From Astragalus membranaceus (lineage: Eukaryota > Streptophyta > Magnoliopsida > Fabales > Fabaceae): 64,000 nucleotides of DNA. Location of the stretch: NCBI GenBank assembly GCA_039519185.1, contig CM076854.1, positions 71,667,948 to 71,731,947 of the forward strand. The letters are read 5' to 3'. This document shows, piece by piece, positions 1 through 11,683 of this stretch (its first letter is position 1; the number at the start of each line of letters is the position of its first letter). The notes beneath the pieces were generated by a model. It made no database searches, was not told the origin of the DNA, and saw only the letters and a program-made list of their open reading frames with translations. A program made the position numbers and the translations under genes.

Positions 1-239
1 AATTTATATTTGCACAATCAGATTTAGGGTAACTGTCTTAGGACGGATGTACTAGGGGTGTAGTGGAATTAGGTTTTCGCCCTTCCCTATACATAACCGA
101 CTCCCGAATCCAACCTAGTTTACGCAGACCATTAATTTTAAGATAGGTTTTTCTCAATTTTCCCTATTTAATAAATTGGGTGGCGACTCCCTAAAATTCA
201 TATTTTTGGGCCGTCTACGTCGGGATCCCGGTCACGACA
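1..239 (-). mobile_element. Partial LTR of an antisense retrotransposon
   Basis: Read on the minus strand the segment starts at 239 with TGTCGTGACC. It goes on through a GTCGCCACC block, a TAGGG/AGAAAAACC block and CGGGAGTCGGTTATG. The solo LTR at 44024-45393 shows the same blocks in the same order (GCCGCCACC, TAGGG, CTGCAGACTAGG, CGGGAGTCGGTTATGC), so the two are related. The boundary at 239/240 cuts abruptly into Tekay LTR sequence whose intact counterpart continues leftwards from 7221. I infer that an element inserted here in minus orientation and that its remainder lies left of the window. Confidence 0.65.
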
Positions 240-403
240 AAAATCGAACGTGTTGAGTCTTTGATTTGATTGGTTGATCGAGTTAGGTTATTGGAAATGT
301 TTTTGTACTGTTTTGGTGTTGGGATTGGACTGCAACAGGTACCGGAAGTGATCGGAATTGATCGGAACGACAAAAAACTTAAAACGGAATGAAAACTGAA
401 TGC

Positions 404-525
404 TGTCAAATGCGCACGATCCGTGCGCCCCTGGCGCACGAACCGTGCGTCCCATTCGGTTTCCATTCCTCAAAAATGCGTTACAGGGCGCACGACCCGT
501 GCGTATGGGAGCACGGACCGTGCGC
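404..525. repeat. GC-rich self-complementary repeat cluster (copy 1)
   Basis: Four short blocks of the form GCGCACG..CCGTGCGC occur within about 120 bases and each can fold on itself. The same cluster is at 7385-7502 in the downstream LTR copy. It yields spurious open frames on both strands. Confidence 0.8.
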
Positions 526-904
526 TGTGTTCTGATTCTGTTTTCCAAAATAGCCCGAAATGATCCCGATCGATTCCAATCCTCTCCTAATCTTTTCCTA
601 ACCCTTCTATAATGAAATTAGGCTTATGATGCCATGATTTTGGGTATGTTTCAAAAGGGTTTTATAAAATACTTTTGATGTTGAAATCATTTCGAAAAAC
701 CGAACTATAGTACACGTGTGCGGATATGTTTTTATTGTTAACAAAGCGGACTATGAGTCCTACGTGGTGAAGTATAATTTAAATGAACTAAATGTTCATA
801 TGATTGTAGATATATATATATATTATATCGAGTTTGGGTGACGACCCATGTTGACATACTAGGCGGGGTAGTCATGAACCCTTACCCTAGGCTTCGTGCC
901 ATTA

Positions 905-1160
905 GGAAACACTATTGGTATTGGGGTTCGCCGGAAGATGCAATGGGATTGCGGCCGGTGTTGTGTTAAAATTTATTGTACTACGTTCACCAGAAGATGC
1001 AAGTGGATTGCGGCTGGTGGTACGTAGAAAGGCCTAGGATGCTAGTTCATCGGGAAACGCAAGTGGATTGCAGTCGGTGTCTTACTAGATCGAAGCCTTA
1101 TTATATGGTCCACCGGGATTAGCAAGCGGATTGCGGTCGGTGTTGTATCAAATCTTAAAA
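905..1160 (+). repeat. Four diverged tandem repeats inside Tekay LTR
   Basis: Four units of about 60-70 bases each contain a core of the type TTCxCCxGxAGATGCAAGTGGATTGCGGxCGGTG. The corresponding four units recur in the downstream copy at about 7927-8165. They sit between the GC-rich cluster and the conserved CACTGAGATTG block of the LTR. Confidence 0.75.
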
Positions 1161-1600
1161 ATGTTTTAAATGGACCGAGAGTGCTAGTAGGGGTCTCGGT
1201 AGAACTCACTGAGATTGTATCTCACTGTTTAAATGTTGTTGTTTTACAGAGACACAGGGACAGCGGAAATCAAAGAGGCACGAGTAGGTTGAGCTCGGAT
1301 GGTTGCCGTTGACATAGCCTTATGCTTGTTATATTTCCTTTTTGTTGTCCATGTACTAAGATTCTATGTATCTAGTACTTTATCTTCCATTCCGCTTTCT
1401 TGTATGATTCTGACTACCATAGTTGCTGACAGTTTATGGTCTAAGTACCGTATGGTCTTATTTGTGTATAAGACGGTTATGTTTTATTTCAGCAAAAATT
1501 TTATAGTGGTATTCAGTGTCTGAGCAGGAAATATTATCTCTGATGAATATAGTTGGCACACTTGGGTGTTTTTAACAAATAAAAATACCAGGGTGTTACA

Positions 1601-2700
1601 GAATGCATGTTGTTTGAATTGCTCATGAGTTGCTGAAAATGTGTTATTGGGGTTATTGTAGTAGTGGTTTATAAAAAGCACAAAATGTTATGAATTTGAT
1701 TCACAAAGATGTATGATTTTGATTGATATGTAAACCATGTAAGACTGTCATTATGTTGCATGTTTGTGGTGGTCTAGCATTGGATTTTGATTGAGTTTTG
1801 GTTTGGAAGAAGTGCAGGAACCATGGGCTGAAAGCAGGGCATGAAAAGATGAATTCTGGGCTACTGCAGAGAAAACACTGCCATGTTTTAAAACACTGGC
1901 AGCCATATTTTAAAACACGGTCATGTTTTAAAACACTGACAGCCGTGTTTTCTCCTGACAGTAGGAAGATTTTCAGAAAACGCAGAAACACTGTCATGTT
2001 TTAAAACACTGGCAGCCATATTTTAAAACACGACTATATTTTAAAACACTAGCAGTCGTGTTTTCTACTGTCCCCATGATCAATTTCTTGATGTTTTGCT
2101 TCCAATCTTATTGTTTTGCAACCCTCCTTCAATCCCTTTGTGTGTTATATTTGTTTGATGACGTTTTCTATTGCCTAATGCCTTGTTAAGATTATGTGAA
2201 CTTTGTTACTTATCAAACCTATCCCTAATCCATTCTCAATCTCAAGGTCATTCTCAAACAATCATGTAAACTCCTTTTATGCTTCGAATGACATATTATC
2301 CAATAAAATTGGTTAATGCACTGTTTGGTTATAATTCGAGGTTGTAAAGAAAATTACTATAAGTGCATTATGTCAATGAAATAAGTGAATGACTCTATGT
2401 CCATTCCTATCCATGTAATTAGTTGTACTTGGTGTTTCAATCGAGTGTGAACAACTAAAAATCTAAAGTATACATAAGACACTATGGGGATGACGATCCC
2501 AAAGAGGTTAATTAGCATACTTGGAATGACAGGTCATTTCTCCTGAGTTCCAGGCCCAAAATTGTTACTCAACGAAAGTTGGGTTGGGTTCTCCGCCGAA
2601 ACTGACGTTGTTCAGATTTATTTTGGATTATGCTAAAGCTATGGAACCTAATTAAAAGATATACGGAGTGTACTATGGTGAAGAGTCTCGAAAGAACTCA
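1601..2700 (+). mobile_element. Second Tekay-type LTR segment (copy 1)
   Basis: This stretch is a near copy of 8615-9706. Its end, with GATGACGATCCCAAG, a TGGGTTGGGTTCTCCGCCG block and AAGAACTCA, matches the region just before the conserved CACTGAGATTG block in the other LTRs (minus copies near 31000-31220 and 63130-63360). It is therefore part of another LTR of the same superfamily lacking its start. At 2700 the homology stops within AACTCA and gag sequence begins (TTGAGGAGG). Confidence 0.6.
1877..2063. repeat. TTTTAAAACACTGGCAGCC hairpin minisatellite
   Basis: Repeated units mix TGTTTTAAAACA palindromes with CTGGCAGCC spacers; about six units are visible. The same block recurs at about 8885-9075. 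It takes the position in this LTR segment that the GCGCACG cluster takes in the first LTR. Confidence 0.75.
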
Positions 2701-5700
2701 TTGAGGAGGATTTAAGGAAAATGTATGCTGAAAGGAAGGACTATTGGAAGGGAAAGAAGAAGGTTGCTGAGTCTTCTACTCCGTACAGGCCTTTCAAAGG
2801 AAGTAATTATAAAGGGAAGCAGGTGCAATCCCATGAACCGTCAAAGCCCCACAAGTGTAACACATGCGGAAGATATCACCCAGGTGATTGTTGGCAAAAA
2901 TCAAATCGGTGCTATCATTGTAATGAAGAGGGCCACTATGCTGATAAGTGCCCATCAAGGATGAGCTTTCAAGGAGCCCCGAATGCACCGAGGCAAGGGC
3001 GAATCAACACATTGGATGCTCGAACCATCACACCTACTGATAATCTTCTGAGGGGTACGGGATCTCTTTTCAATAACTCAGTCAATATTTTATATGATTC
3101 CGGTGCAACTCATTGTTTTATATCACAAGCGTGTGTAGATCGGTTGGGATTAGCATTATCCGAGCTATCCGAACCGATAACTATTTTAACTGCTGCCAAG
3201 GGTCGTGTCCAGACCCAATCATTGTGTGAAAATTGCCTACTTGTCATAGGGGACAGACAATTTGTTGTGAAATTTATTTGCTTGCCTATGAGAAGTATGG
3301 ACATTGTTCTGGGTATGAATTGGATGGCTGAAAATCATGTAACAATCAACTGTGCCGATCGAACCATTAGCTTTGCCTCCGAATCCGTAGGATTGACACA
3401 GGCAGATTCTGAAGCGACGATCTCCTACACCGAAGCGAGCCAGTCATTATTCCAAGGTGCGGAAGCTATTCTTATTATGTTGTCTGCATTTACTGAAACG
3501 GGTTTAGATTTGTCATCTGTCCAAGTGGTAAATGAATTTCTAGATGTCTTTCCAGAAGAAGTCTGATCCTTACCTCCTGACCGAGAGGTAGAATTCTCAA
3601 TAGAATTGATTCCTAGTACAGGATCGATATCTATTGCTCCTTATAGGATGTCTCCTTTAGAATTGAAGGAACTAAAGTCTCAACTTGAAGAATTAATATC
3701 GAAAAGGTTTATCCGACCGAGTGCTTCTCCATGGGGTGCTCCGGTATTTCTAGTTAAGAAGAAGGACGGAAGCATGAGATTGTGTATTGACTACCGTCAA
3801 CTCAACAAGGTGACGATTAAAAACAAATATCCATTGATAGACGATTTGCTTGACCAACTTCGAGGTGCCGTGGTATTTTCAAAAATTGATCTGAGATCGG
3901 GCTATCATCAAATAAAGGTACGGGCCTTAGATATTCCGAAGACAGCTTTCCGTACTAGGTATGGACATTACGAGTTCGTAGTGATGCCCTTCGGTTTGAC
4001 TAATGCTCCAGAGGTATTCATGGATTACATGAACCGAGTCTTTCACACGTACCTCGATCAGTTTGTAGTAGTTTTTATTGATGATATCTTGGTGTACTCC
4101 AAGACCATTGAGGACCATGTTCAACATCTCCGCATTATTCTGAACGTACTCCGAGAAAAGAAATTGTATGCCAAGCCGTCGAAGTGTGACTTCTGGATGC
4201 CGGAAGTGAAGTTTTTGGGACACGTGATTTCCCAAACGGGAGTTGCGGTGGATCCCAGTAAGGTGGAAGCGGTGTTGAATTTGGAACGACCAACATCTGT
4301 CACTAAAATAAGAAGTTTCTTGGGTCTAGCCGGTTACTACAGGAGATTTATTCAAGGATTCTCACAATTGGTTCTTCCACTTACTCGGTTAACTCGTAAG
4401 GGCCAACCGTTTTCATGGGATGCCGATTGTGAGGAATGTTTTCAAGAATTAAAAGTTAGGTTGACTTCTGCTCCAATCCTAATTCTTCCAGATCCGTCTT
4501 TGGATTTTCAAATTTTCAGCGATGCTTCTGGGAAGGGTTTGGGATGTGTTCTCATGCAGAACCAACAAGTTGTAGCTTATGCCTCCAGACAGTTGAAGAC
4601 TCATGAAGAGAATTACCCGATTCATGATTTGGAATTGGCAGCTATTGTGTATGCACTGAAGATTTGGAGACATTACCTGTATGGATCTCGTTTCGAAGTC
4701 TTTAGTGATCATAAAAGTTTGAAAGATTTGTTTGATCAGAAGGAGTTGAATAACAGGCAGAGAAGGTGGGTGGAATTTCTGAAGGATTATGACTTCGAAT
4801 TGAAGTATCATCCGGGAAAGGCTAATGTTGTAGCTGATGCACTAAGTAGGAAATCCATTCACATAGCAGAGATTATGATGCATGAAATGAGATTGTTGGA
4901 GTCCTATAGAGACTTGAATTTGAACACAAGATCAAGGAAGAACCGGTTAATGTTGAGCCATATGAAGATCTCTAGTTCATTAAAGGATTCTATTCGCTTA
5001 GCACAGGAAATTGATGTGAAGCTACAATCACAAAAAGTGTTGCCAGACTTTACCGAAGATAGTGATGGAGTTATTTGTTTTAACGGTAGGATCTGTGTAC
5101 CCGATAATGAAGATATTAAAAAGCAAGTGCTAGAGGAAGCACACCAAAGTTTATTTTTTGTACATCCTGGATCCACCAAGATGTATAGAGATTTAAAGCA
5201 GATGTATTGGTGGCATGGAATGAAGTTGGAGATTGCCGAATTCGTATCTCAATGCTTAACTTGCCAAAGAGTTAAAATAGAACATCAGAAGCGTGCTGGT
5301 CTGTTACGGCCACTAGACGTGCCAGTGTGGAAGTGGGGAGACATTTCTATGGATTTTGTAATGGCGTTGCCAAAGTCTCAAGCCGGTAACGACTCCATTT
5401 GGGTAGTTGTGGATCGGTTAACCAAATCAGCTCATTTTATTCCAGTTCGCTCAAGCAGTAAAGTATCCAAGTTAGCTGAGGTTTATTTGAAGAACATAGT
5501 GACGTTGCCTGGGGTTCCTACCAGTATTGTGTAGGATCGAGATCCGAAGTTCACTTCTAGATTTTGGAAGGCTTTGAATGAAGCATTGGGAACTAAAGTA
5601 CTTCTGAGTACCGCTTATCACCCACAGACAGATGGTCAGACGGAGAGAACTATCTAAACTTTAGAAGATATGCTTCGGGCTTCAGTACTCGATAACGGAA

Positions 5701-6389
5701 AGAAATGGGAGGATCATCTTCCATTAGTGGAATTCTCTTACAACAACAGTTATCATTCCAGTATCGGAATGGCACCTTTTGAAGCCTTGTATGGTAGGAA
5801 ATGTAGAACTTCATTGTGTTGGTGGGAAGTCGGTGAGAACCGATTGTTAGGACCCGAGATGATTCATGACACTACTGAAAAGATCCGCCAGATCAGGGAA
5901 AGAATGAAAGCTGCTCAGAGTAGGCAAAAGAGTTATGCCGACAAAAGGAGAAGGCCGTTAGAGTTTGAGTCGGGTGATCATGTGTTTTTGAGATTGTCAC
6001 CAACAATTGGCACAGGTAGGGCATTATGGGTGAAGAAACTCAGTCCTCGGTATATTGGACCCTTCCAAATTATCGAGCGAGTTGGGCCTCTTGCATACCG
6101 TATCGCTTTGCCTCCGCCATTGTCAAATCTCCATGATGTGTTCCATGTGTCTCTATTGCGGAAGTACATTCCCGATCCAAGTCAACCGTTAGATTTTGAA
6201 ACGAGTGACCTTCGACCGGACTTGTCTTTCCAACCTTATCCAAATTACATCATGGAACGTGGCGAGAGGACACTACAGACGAAGTCAATTCCCATTGTCA
6301 AGGTGGTTTGGGATGGTTTTTCCGTCGAGGAAGCTACTTGGGAGTTGGAGGACGATATGCGGACTCGGTATCCGTATTTGTTTTCTTGA
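2701..6389 (+). pseudogene. Tekay chromovirus gag-pol, three in-frame stops
   Basis: One continuous reading frame encodes the C-terminal part of gag and all of pol of a Ty3/gypsy chromovirus. In order it shows a CCHC zinc knuckle (CYHCNEEGHYADKC, about 2908-2950), an aspartic protease with DSGATH (about 3100), reverse transcriptase with FIDDIL (about 4075), RNase H with DASGKG and the DALSR end (about 4518-4850), and an integrase with an HHCC-like region and DxD/E residues. The C-terminal domain (WDGFSVEEATWELE) is of chromodomain type. The frame is broken by TGA at 3564-3566, TAG at 5532-5534 and TAA at 5655-5657, with no frameshift. The N-terminal half of gag is absent: the frame is already open at the junction with LTR sequence at 2700. 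Tekay assignment follows from the chromodomain and long LTRs. The element cannot make its own complete polyprotein. Confidence 0.9.
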
Positions 6390-6426
6390 GGTACGTTGTG
6401 TTTAATTTTGAGGACAAAATTCTTTT

Positions 6427-6439
6427 AAGTGGGGGAGAA
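6427..6439 (+). promoter_or_regulatory. Polypurine tract
   Basis: AAGTGGGGGAGAA lies directly before the LTR start TGTAACATCC. This is the expected site of plus-strand priming in reverse transcription and fixes the LTR boundary. Confidence 0.85.
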
Positions 6440-7780
6440 TGTAACATCCTCAAAATAATTAATAGAATTATTTGGATGTTAACCCAATTGAATTGTTTTA
6501 GTACTTGACCGGTAAATTTATTGAGTGCTAAAATTATTATTGGTTGTCATCGAATCGTTAACCGGATAATACGGGTCAATGAAGTTTTGGAATCGAAATA
6601 AGGGATTAAGATCGATATGGTAATTGGACCATGTTACCACTTATTTATTAAATAAATATGTGTGTGTGTGTGTCTTAAAGAAAGAAAGAAAGAAGAGGAC
6701 TCGAACAGAAGAGGAAAAGAGGAAGAAAAGAAGAGAAAATAAGAGAAAGAAGAAGAGGAAAGAAGAAGAGAAAGGAAGAAGAAGAAGTGAGCCCACCCCT
6801 CCAAAATTCATCATCTTTATCATCTCCTCCCCCTCATCATAACTCAAGAACTTGGTAAGATTGCCCTCCATTTTTCCCCTCCCTTTTTGACTTCGAAAAT
6901 TGAGGGTTTGTGGGGGAAAATTCGTTGAAATCATGGATTGATAGGTCGTGTTGATGATTGAGTTATGTTTAGGATCGAAGCTAGGAGCGGATTGATCAAG
7001 TTGTGAAGTTCGAATCGAAGTTTGGAGCGGTTTGGTGGAATAGGGTTCCGTTCGAGAGTTTTTCAAGTCTCGGCAAATTCGGTTCGATATCGGCTCTTGC
7101 TTCAAGGGTGAGTTTTACTCACGTTTAGGTTTATTTCGTTTTTGAAGTGAAAATTATGTTGATTGGTTACGAGAAATTTGAGTCAAAAACCGCTATTTTT
7201 AAATATATTGAATTTTGATGAAAATCGAACTTGTTGAGTCTTTGATTTGATTGGTTGGTCGAGTTAGGTTATTGGAAATGTTTTTGTACTGTTTTGGTGT
7301 TGGGATTGGACTGGAACAGGTACCGGAAGTGATCGGAATTGATCGGAATGACAAAAAACTTAAAACGGACTGAATGCTGTCAAATGCGCACGATCCGTGC
7401 GCCCCTGGCGCACGAACCGTGCGTCCCATTCGGTTTCCATTCCTCAAAAATGCGTTACAGGGCGCACGACCCGTGCGTATGGGAGCACGGACCGTGCGCT
7501 GTGTTCTGATTCTGTTTTCCAAAATAGCCCGAAATGATCCCGATCGATTCCAATCCTCTCCTAATCCTTTCCTAACCCTTCTATAATGAAATTAGGCTTA
7601 TAATGCCATGATTTTGGGTATGTTTCAAAAGGGTTTTATAAAATACTTTTGATGTTGAAATCGTTTCAAAAAACCGAACTATAGTACACGTGTGCGGATA
7701 TGTTTTTATTGTTAACAAAGCGGACTATGAATCCTACGTGGTGAGGATAATTTAAATGAACTAAATGTTCATATGATTGT

Positions 7781-7837
<57 letters not shown>

Positions 7838-8614
7838 TATATCGAGTTTGGGTGACGAACCATGTTGACATACTAGGCGGGGTAGTCATGAACCCTTACC
7901 CTAGGCTTCGTGCCATTAGGAAACACTATTGGTATTGGGGTTCGCCGGAAGATGCAATGGGATTGCGGCCGGTGTTGTGTTAAAAGTTATTGTACTACGT
8001 TCACCAGAAGATGCAAGTGGATTGCGGCTGGTGGTACGTAGAAAGGCCTAGGATGCTAGTTCATCGGGAAACGCAAGTGGATTGCAGTCGGTGTCTTACT
8101 AGATCGAAGCCTTATTATATGGTCCACCGGGATTAGCAAGCGGATTGCGGTCGGTGTTGTATCAAATCTTAAAAATGTTTTAAATTGACCGAGAGTGCTA
8201 GTAGGGGTCTCGGTAGAACTCACTGAGATTGTATCTCACTGTTTAAATGTTGTTGTTTTACAGAGACACAGGGACAGCGGAAATCAAAGAGGCACGAGTA
8301 GGTTGAGCTCGGATGGTTGCCGTTGACATAGCCTTATGCTTGATATATTTCCTTTTTGTTGTCCATGTACTAAGATTCTATGTATCTAGTACTTTATCTT
8401 CCATTCTGCTTTCTTGTATGACTCTGACTACCATAGTTGCTGACAGTTTATGGTCTGAGTACCGTATGGTCTTATTTGTGTATAAGACGGTTATGTTATA
8501 TTTCAGCAAAAATTTTATAGTGGTATTCAGTTTCTGAGCAGGAAATATTATCTCTGATGAATATAGTTGGCACACTTGGGTATTTTTAACAAATAAAAAT
8601 ACCAGGGTGTTACA
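6440..8614 (+). mobile_element. 3' LTR of Tekay element (2175 bp)
   Basis: The LTR starts with TGTAACATCC immediately after the polypurine tract and ends with GGGTGTTACA, giving matching TG...CA termini. Internally it holds a purine-rich (GAA/AGAA) stretch at 6676-6796, the GCGCACG palindrome cluster (7385-7502), a TA microsatellite (7780-7840), four tandem units (about 7927-8165) and the conserved CACTGAGATTGTATCTCACTG block near 8221. Its length is close to the solo LTR at 30603-32763 (2161 bp), which supports the ends chosen. Confidence 0.85.
7780..7840. repeat. TA microsatellite
   Basis: About 30 AT/TA dinucleotide units are present. The upstream copy of the LTR has only a short TA run at 810-825, so this tract expanded or contracted after the duplication. 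Confidence 0.95.
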
Positions 8615-10100
8615 GAATGCATGTTGTTTGAATTGCTCATGAGTTGCTGAAAATGTGTTATTGAGGTTATTGTAGTAGTGGTTTATAAAAAGCACAAAAT
8701 GTTATGAATTTGAGTCACAAAGATGTATGATTTTGATTGATATGTAAACCATGTAAGACTGTCATTATGTTGCATGTTTGTGGTGGTCTAACATTGGATT
8801 TTGATTGAGTTTTGGTTTGGAAGAAGTGCAGGAACCATGGGCTGAAAGCAGGGCATGAAAAGATGAATTCTGGGCTACTGCAGAGAAAACACTGCCATGT
8901 TTTAAAACACTGGCAGCCATATTTTAAAACACGGTCATGTTTTAAAACACTGACAGCCGTGTTTTCTCCTGACAGTAGGAAGATTTTCAGAAAACGCAGA
9001 AACACTGTCATGTTTTAAAACACTGGCAGCCATATTTTAAAACACGACTATATTTTAAAACACTAGCAGTCGTGTTTTCTACTGTCCCCGTGATCAATTT
9101 CTTGATGTTTTGCTTCCAATCTTATTGTTTTGCAACCCTCCTTCAATCCCTTTGTGTGTTATATTTGTTTGATGACATTTTCTATTGCCTAATGACTTGT
9201 TAAGATTATGTGAACTTTGTTACTTATCAAACCTATCCCTAATCCATTCTCAATCTCAAGGTCCTTCTCAAACAATCATGTAAACATGCTTCGAATGACA
9301 TATTATCCAATAAAATTGGTTAATGCACTGTTTGGTTATAATTCGAGGTTGTAAAGAAAATTACTATAAGTGCATTATGTCAATGAAATAAGTGAATGAC
9401 TCTATGTCCATTCCTATCCATGTAATTAGTTGTACTTGGTGTTTCAATCGAGTGTGAACAACTAAAAATCTAAAGTATACATAAGACACTATGGGGATGA
9501 CGATCCCAAGATGTTAATTAGCATACTTGGAATGACAGGTCATGTCTCCTGAGTTCCAGGCCCAAAATTGTTACTCGACGAAAGTTGGGTTGGGTTCTCC
9601 GCCGAAACTGACGTTGTTCAGATTTATTTTGGATTATGCTAAAGCTATGGAACCTAATTAAAAGATATCCAGAGTGTACTATGGTGAAGAGTCTCGAAAG
9701 AACTCACTGAGATTGTAAATCTCACTGTTTATGTTGTTGTGTTTTCAGATGCACAGGGTTAGACAAAGCAAGGCGAGGAGATATAAGCAGCGGTTGTGGT
9801 TGCTTAAGTTTAAGAGATCCTTAGGGATCAAGTTTACTTTCTTAGTCCACCCTAGATATTTAAGTGTTGTATTTGAGACCTTAACCTTTGATCTTTGTAA
9901 TCAAAGTTAATGTACTATGTAAACCCTTCTTTTGGATTTGAGCTATGGTGGTTAAAATAACTTAAGTAAACTGTTTTTAGTTATGTCATTTAGTTATCCT
10001 TTTGGAATTTATGCCGCTTAGAAGTTATAGAGATGGTTTATTCCTTCTAGTTAAGTAATATTCAAATCCTTAAGCGGTCATATTTCTGATTTTGTAAGAA
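8615..10100 (+). mobile_element. Second Tekay-type LTR segment (copy 2)
   Basis: The segment duplicates 1601-2700 up to 9706 and then continues through the conserved CACTGAGATTGTAAATCTCACTGTTTATG block at 9701-9735, a CAGATGCACAGGG block and TCCTTAGGGATCAAG. The minus-strand solo LTR at 30603-32763 has counterparts to all of these. By analogy the LTR should end about 390 bases after the block; I see no TGTTACA terminus, so the right edge is approximate. Confidence 0.55.
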
Positions 10101-10477
10101 AATGATTTACATTATAAACTTTATGACGTCTAAAAAAAATAGAACAAGTAAAATGAATGAAGTGGCATACGTCCCAAATTGAAGTAGCCGTACATAAAAC
10201 AACACAAACCAAGAACCAAAAAAATTGAGTTTTAATACCAGGCGGTGCAAGTTGGGGTATAGATACTAGATAGGAACCGGCAAGAGCTTCAAGAATTAAT
10301 GGTTATGAGGTTGCGTGGGAAGAGTAATGGGAAGAGAACCTCATAACCACAATGGACTTTATGAATTTTTCAAGCATTAATAGTGGTTATTGAGAGCGAA
10401 AGAGCAACTGACGTAATACTTAATTTTTTAGTACAACTTGAAAATGAATGATTTATTGGAGAAATACTAGCTCAAGA
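10101..10477. other. Intergenic, no gene seen
   Basis: AT-rich sequence. The only structure noted is a short inverted repeat (GGTTATGAGGTT near 10302 and AACCTCATAACC near 10340). Confidence 0.5.
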
Positions 10478-10782
10478 TAGAGCTGTCAATTTTGGCTCGG
10501 GCCAATGGGCCAACCCGATGTCCCAATGTTTTGGGTTGGGCTGGGCTCAAAAAATAGAGGCTTAGAAAGAATCACGTTCTTTTGGCCAAGTTTTTATTTT
10601 TTTTTGAACACTTTTTGGAATTTTCTTTTTTAAATTGTGAAGTGGACTGAACCGACCCGCTAGACCCAGTTTTTTGGGCTGGACGGGGCTGCAATAAACT
10701 CAGCCCACTAGATAATTGGGCTGGGCCAGCCCGCTTTTGCACTTTGGCCCATTGGGCCAGGCTGCCTAGTTTGATAGCTCTA
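10478..10782. mobile_element. hAT-like MITE (305 bp)
   Basis: It begins TAGAGCTGTCAA and ends TTGATAGCTCTA, an imperfect terminal inverted repeat. The 8-bp flanks GCTCAAGA (10470-10477) and GTTGAAGA (10783-10790) match at 6 of 8 positions, as expected for an old hAT-type target duplication. The interior is rich in GGGCC/GGCCC words and has no transposase frame. A related start (TAGAGCTGTCAATTTGGCCCA) lies at 14348. Confidence 0.65.
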
Positions 10783-11040
10783 GTTGAAGAGTACAATAGA
10801 AGTTTTCAAAATAGGAGTGGAAGAATATATTAGAAGTTTTCAAAATAGGAGATTATTTCCGAAAGTTAATAGTATAGATAGATAGATTCTAATTTAGTTA
10901 TTTTTAGTTTTTAATAAAATTTAAAATAAAAAATTATGACTTATATTAAAATGTTGTTTTGGAGATACCAAACAAGCACTCTGATGTCCATGTTAGCGTA
11001 ATAATGCCACACGAGTTTTTTTAAATGGATGAAAAAAATA

Positions 11041-11663
11041 AGACTAAATTATAGTTTTGTTCCACTTATTTTCACAAATTCAGACATTTAGTCCTCATAT
11101 ATTTAAAAACTCAGACATTTAGTCCAAAAGAGTTTTTTCAATTTTTTATGCTGATGTGGAGGCTTGTAAAACAAAAAGATGACATGAACCTTATTAAATG
11201 ACGTGGCATTTGAAGTAGACACCACATCTATGCCATGTCATTTAATGAACCGCATCAGAATGTCTTGTCATTATTTGTTTAATAAAATATTAAAACATAA
11301 AACAAATTAAAAAAAATTAAAATTAAAAGAAACAAACTCTTCTTCAACAAATTCATTGGTTCTTCTTCAACAACAACAACAGATCCATCGAGTAAGGTTC
11401 TGTTATAAACCAAACCAAATCCATCACCACCATCATCGTTGATTTTTCACCATCGCAAAATCCCCATTATCCCCAAATCCCAAAATCTTTTGTCACAAAC
11501 TCTAATCTTTCTTCTTGCAGATTCTTCTACATCTAAATTATTCTTCTTCTGGACTAAATGTCTGAGTTTTTGAATATAGGAGAACTAAATGTTTGACTTT
11601 TAAAATAGAGTGACAAAATGTCTGAATTTTTTAAAATAGGTGGACTAAAACTATAGTTTATCC
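11041..11663. mobile_element. Long-TIR MITE (623 bp)
   Basis: About 100 bases at the left end (ATTATAGTTTTG..., TTCAGACATTTAGTCC) reappear inverted at the right end (GGACTAAATGTCTGAG..., AACTATAGTTTATCC). An 8-bp direct repeat AAAAAATA flanks it (ending at 11040; 11664-11671). No coding frame is visible inside. The superfamily is uncertain; the target duplication of 8-9 bp fits hAT or Mutator. Confidence 0.6.
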
Positions 11664-11683
11664 AAAAAATAATCAACTACTTT

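Larger units (their letters stand above)
240..1600 (+). mobile_element. Tekay LTR, upstream copy, 5' truncated
   Basis: This copy matches 7221-8614 almost base for base, the main difference being a TA microsatellite length change. It ends in GGGTGTTACA, the normal 3' terminus of this LTR type. Its first roughly 780 bases are missing because the antisense element at 1-239 interrupts it. No primer-binding site follows position 1600; the sequence continues into the same flank that follows the downstream LTR. It therefore behaves as a duplicated 3' LTR and not as the 5' LTR of the adjacent gag-pol. Confidence 0.75.

Noticed and set aside
400..612. 70-residue open frame, repeated at 7374-7586
   Set aside because: It runs through the GCGCACG palindrome cluster of an LTR and is open on both strands because of the repeats.
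1601..1625. Primer-binding site after the upstream LTR copy
   Set aside because: The bases after 1600 (GAATGCATGTTG) do not resemble a tRNA 3' end complement and are identical to the flank after the downstream LTR.
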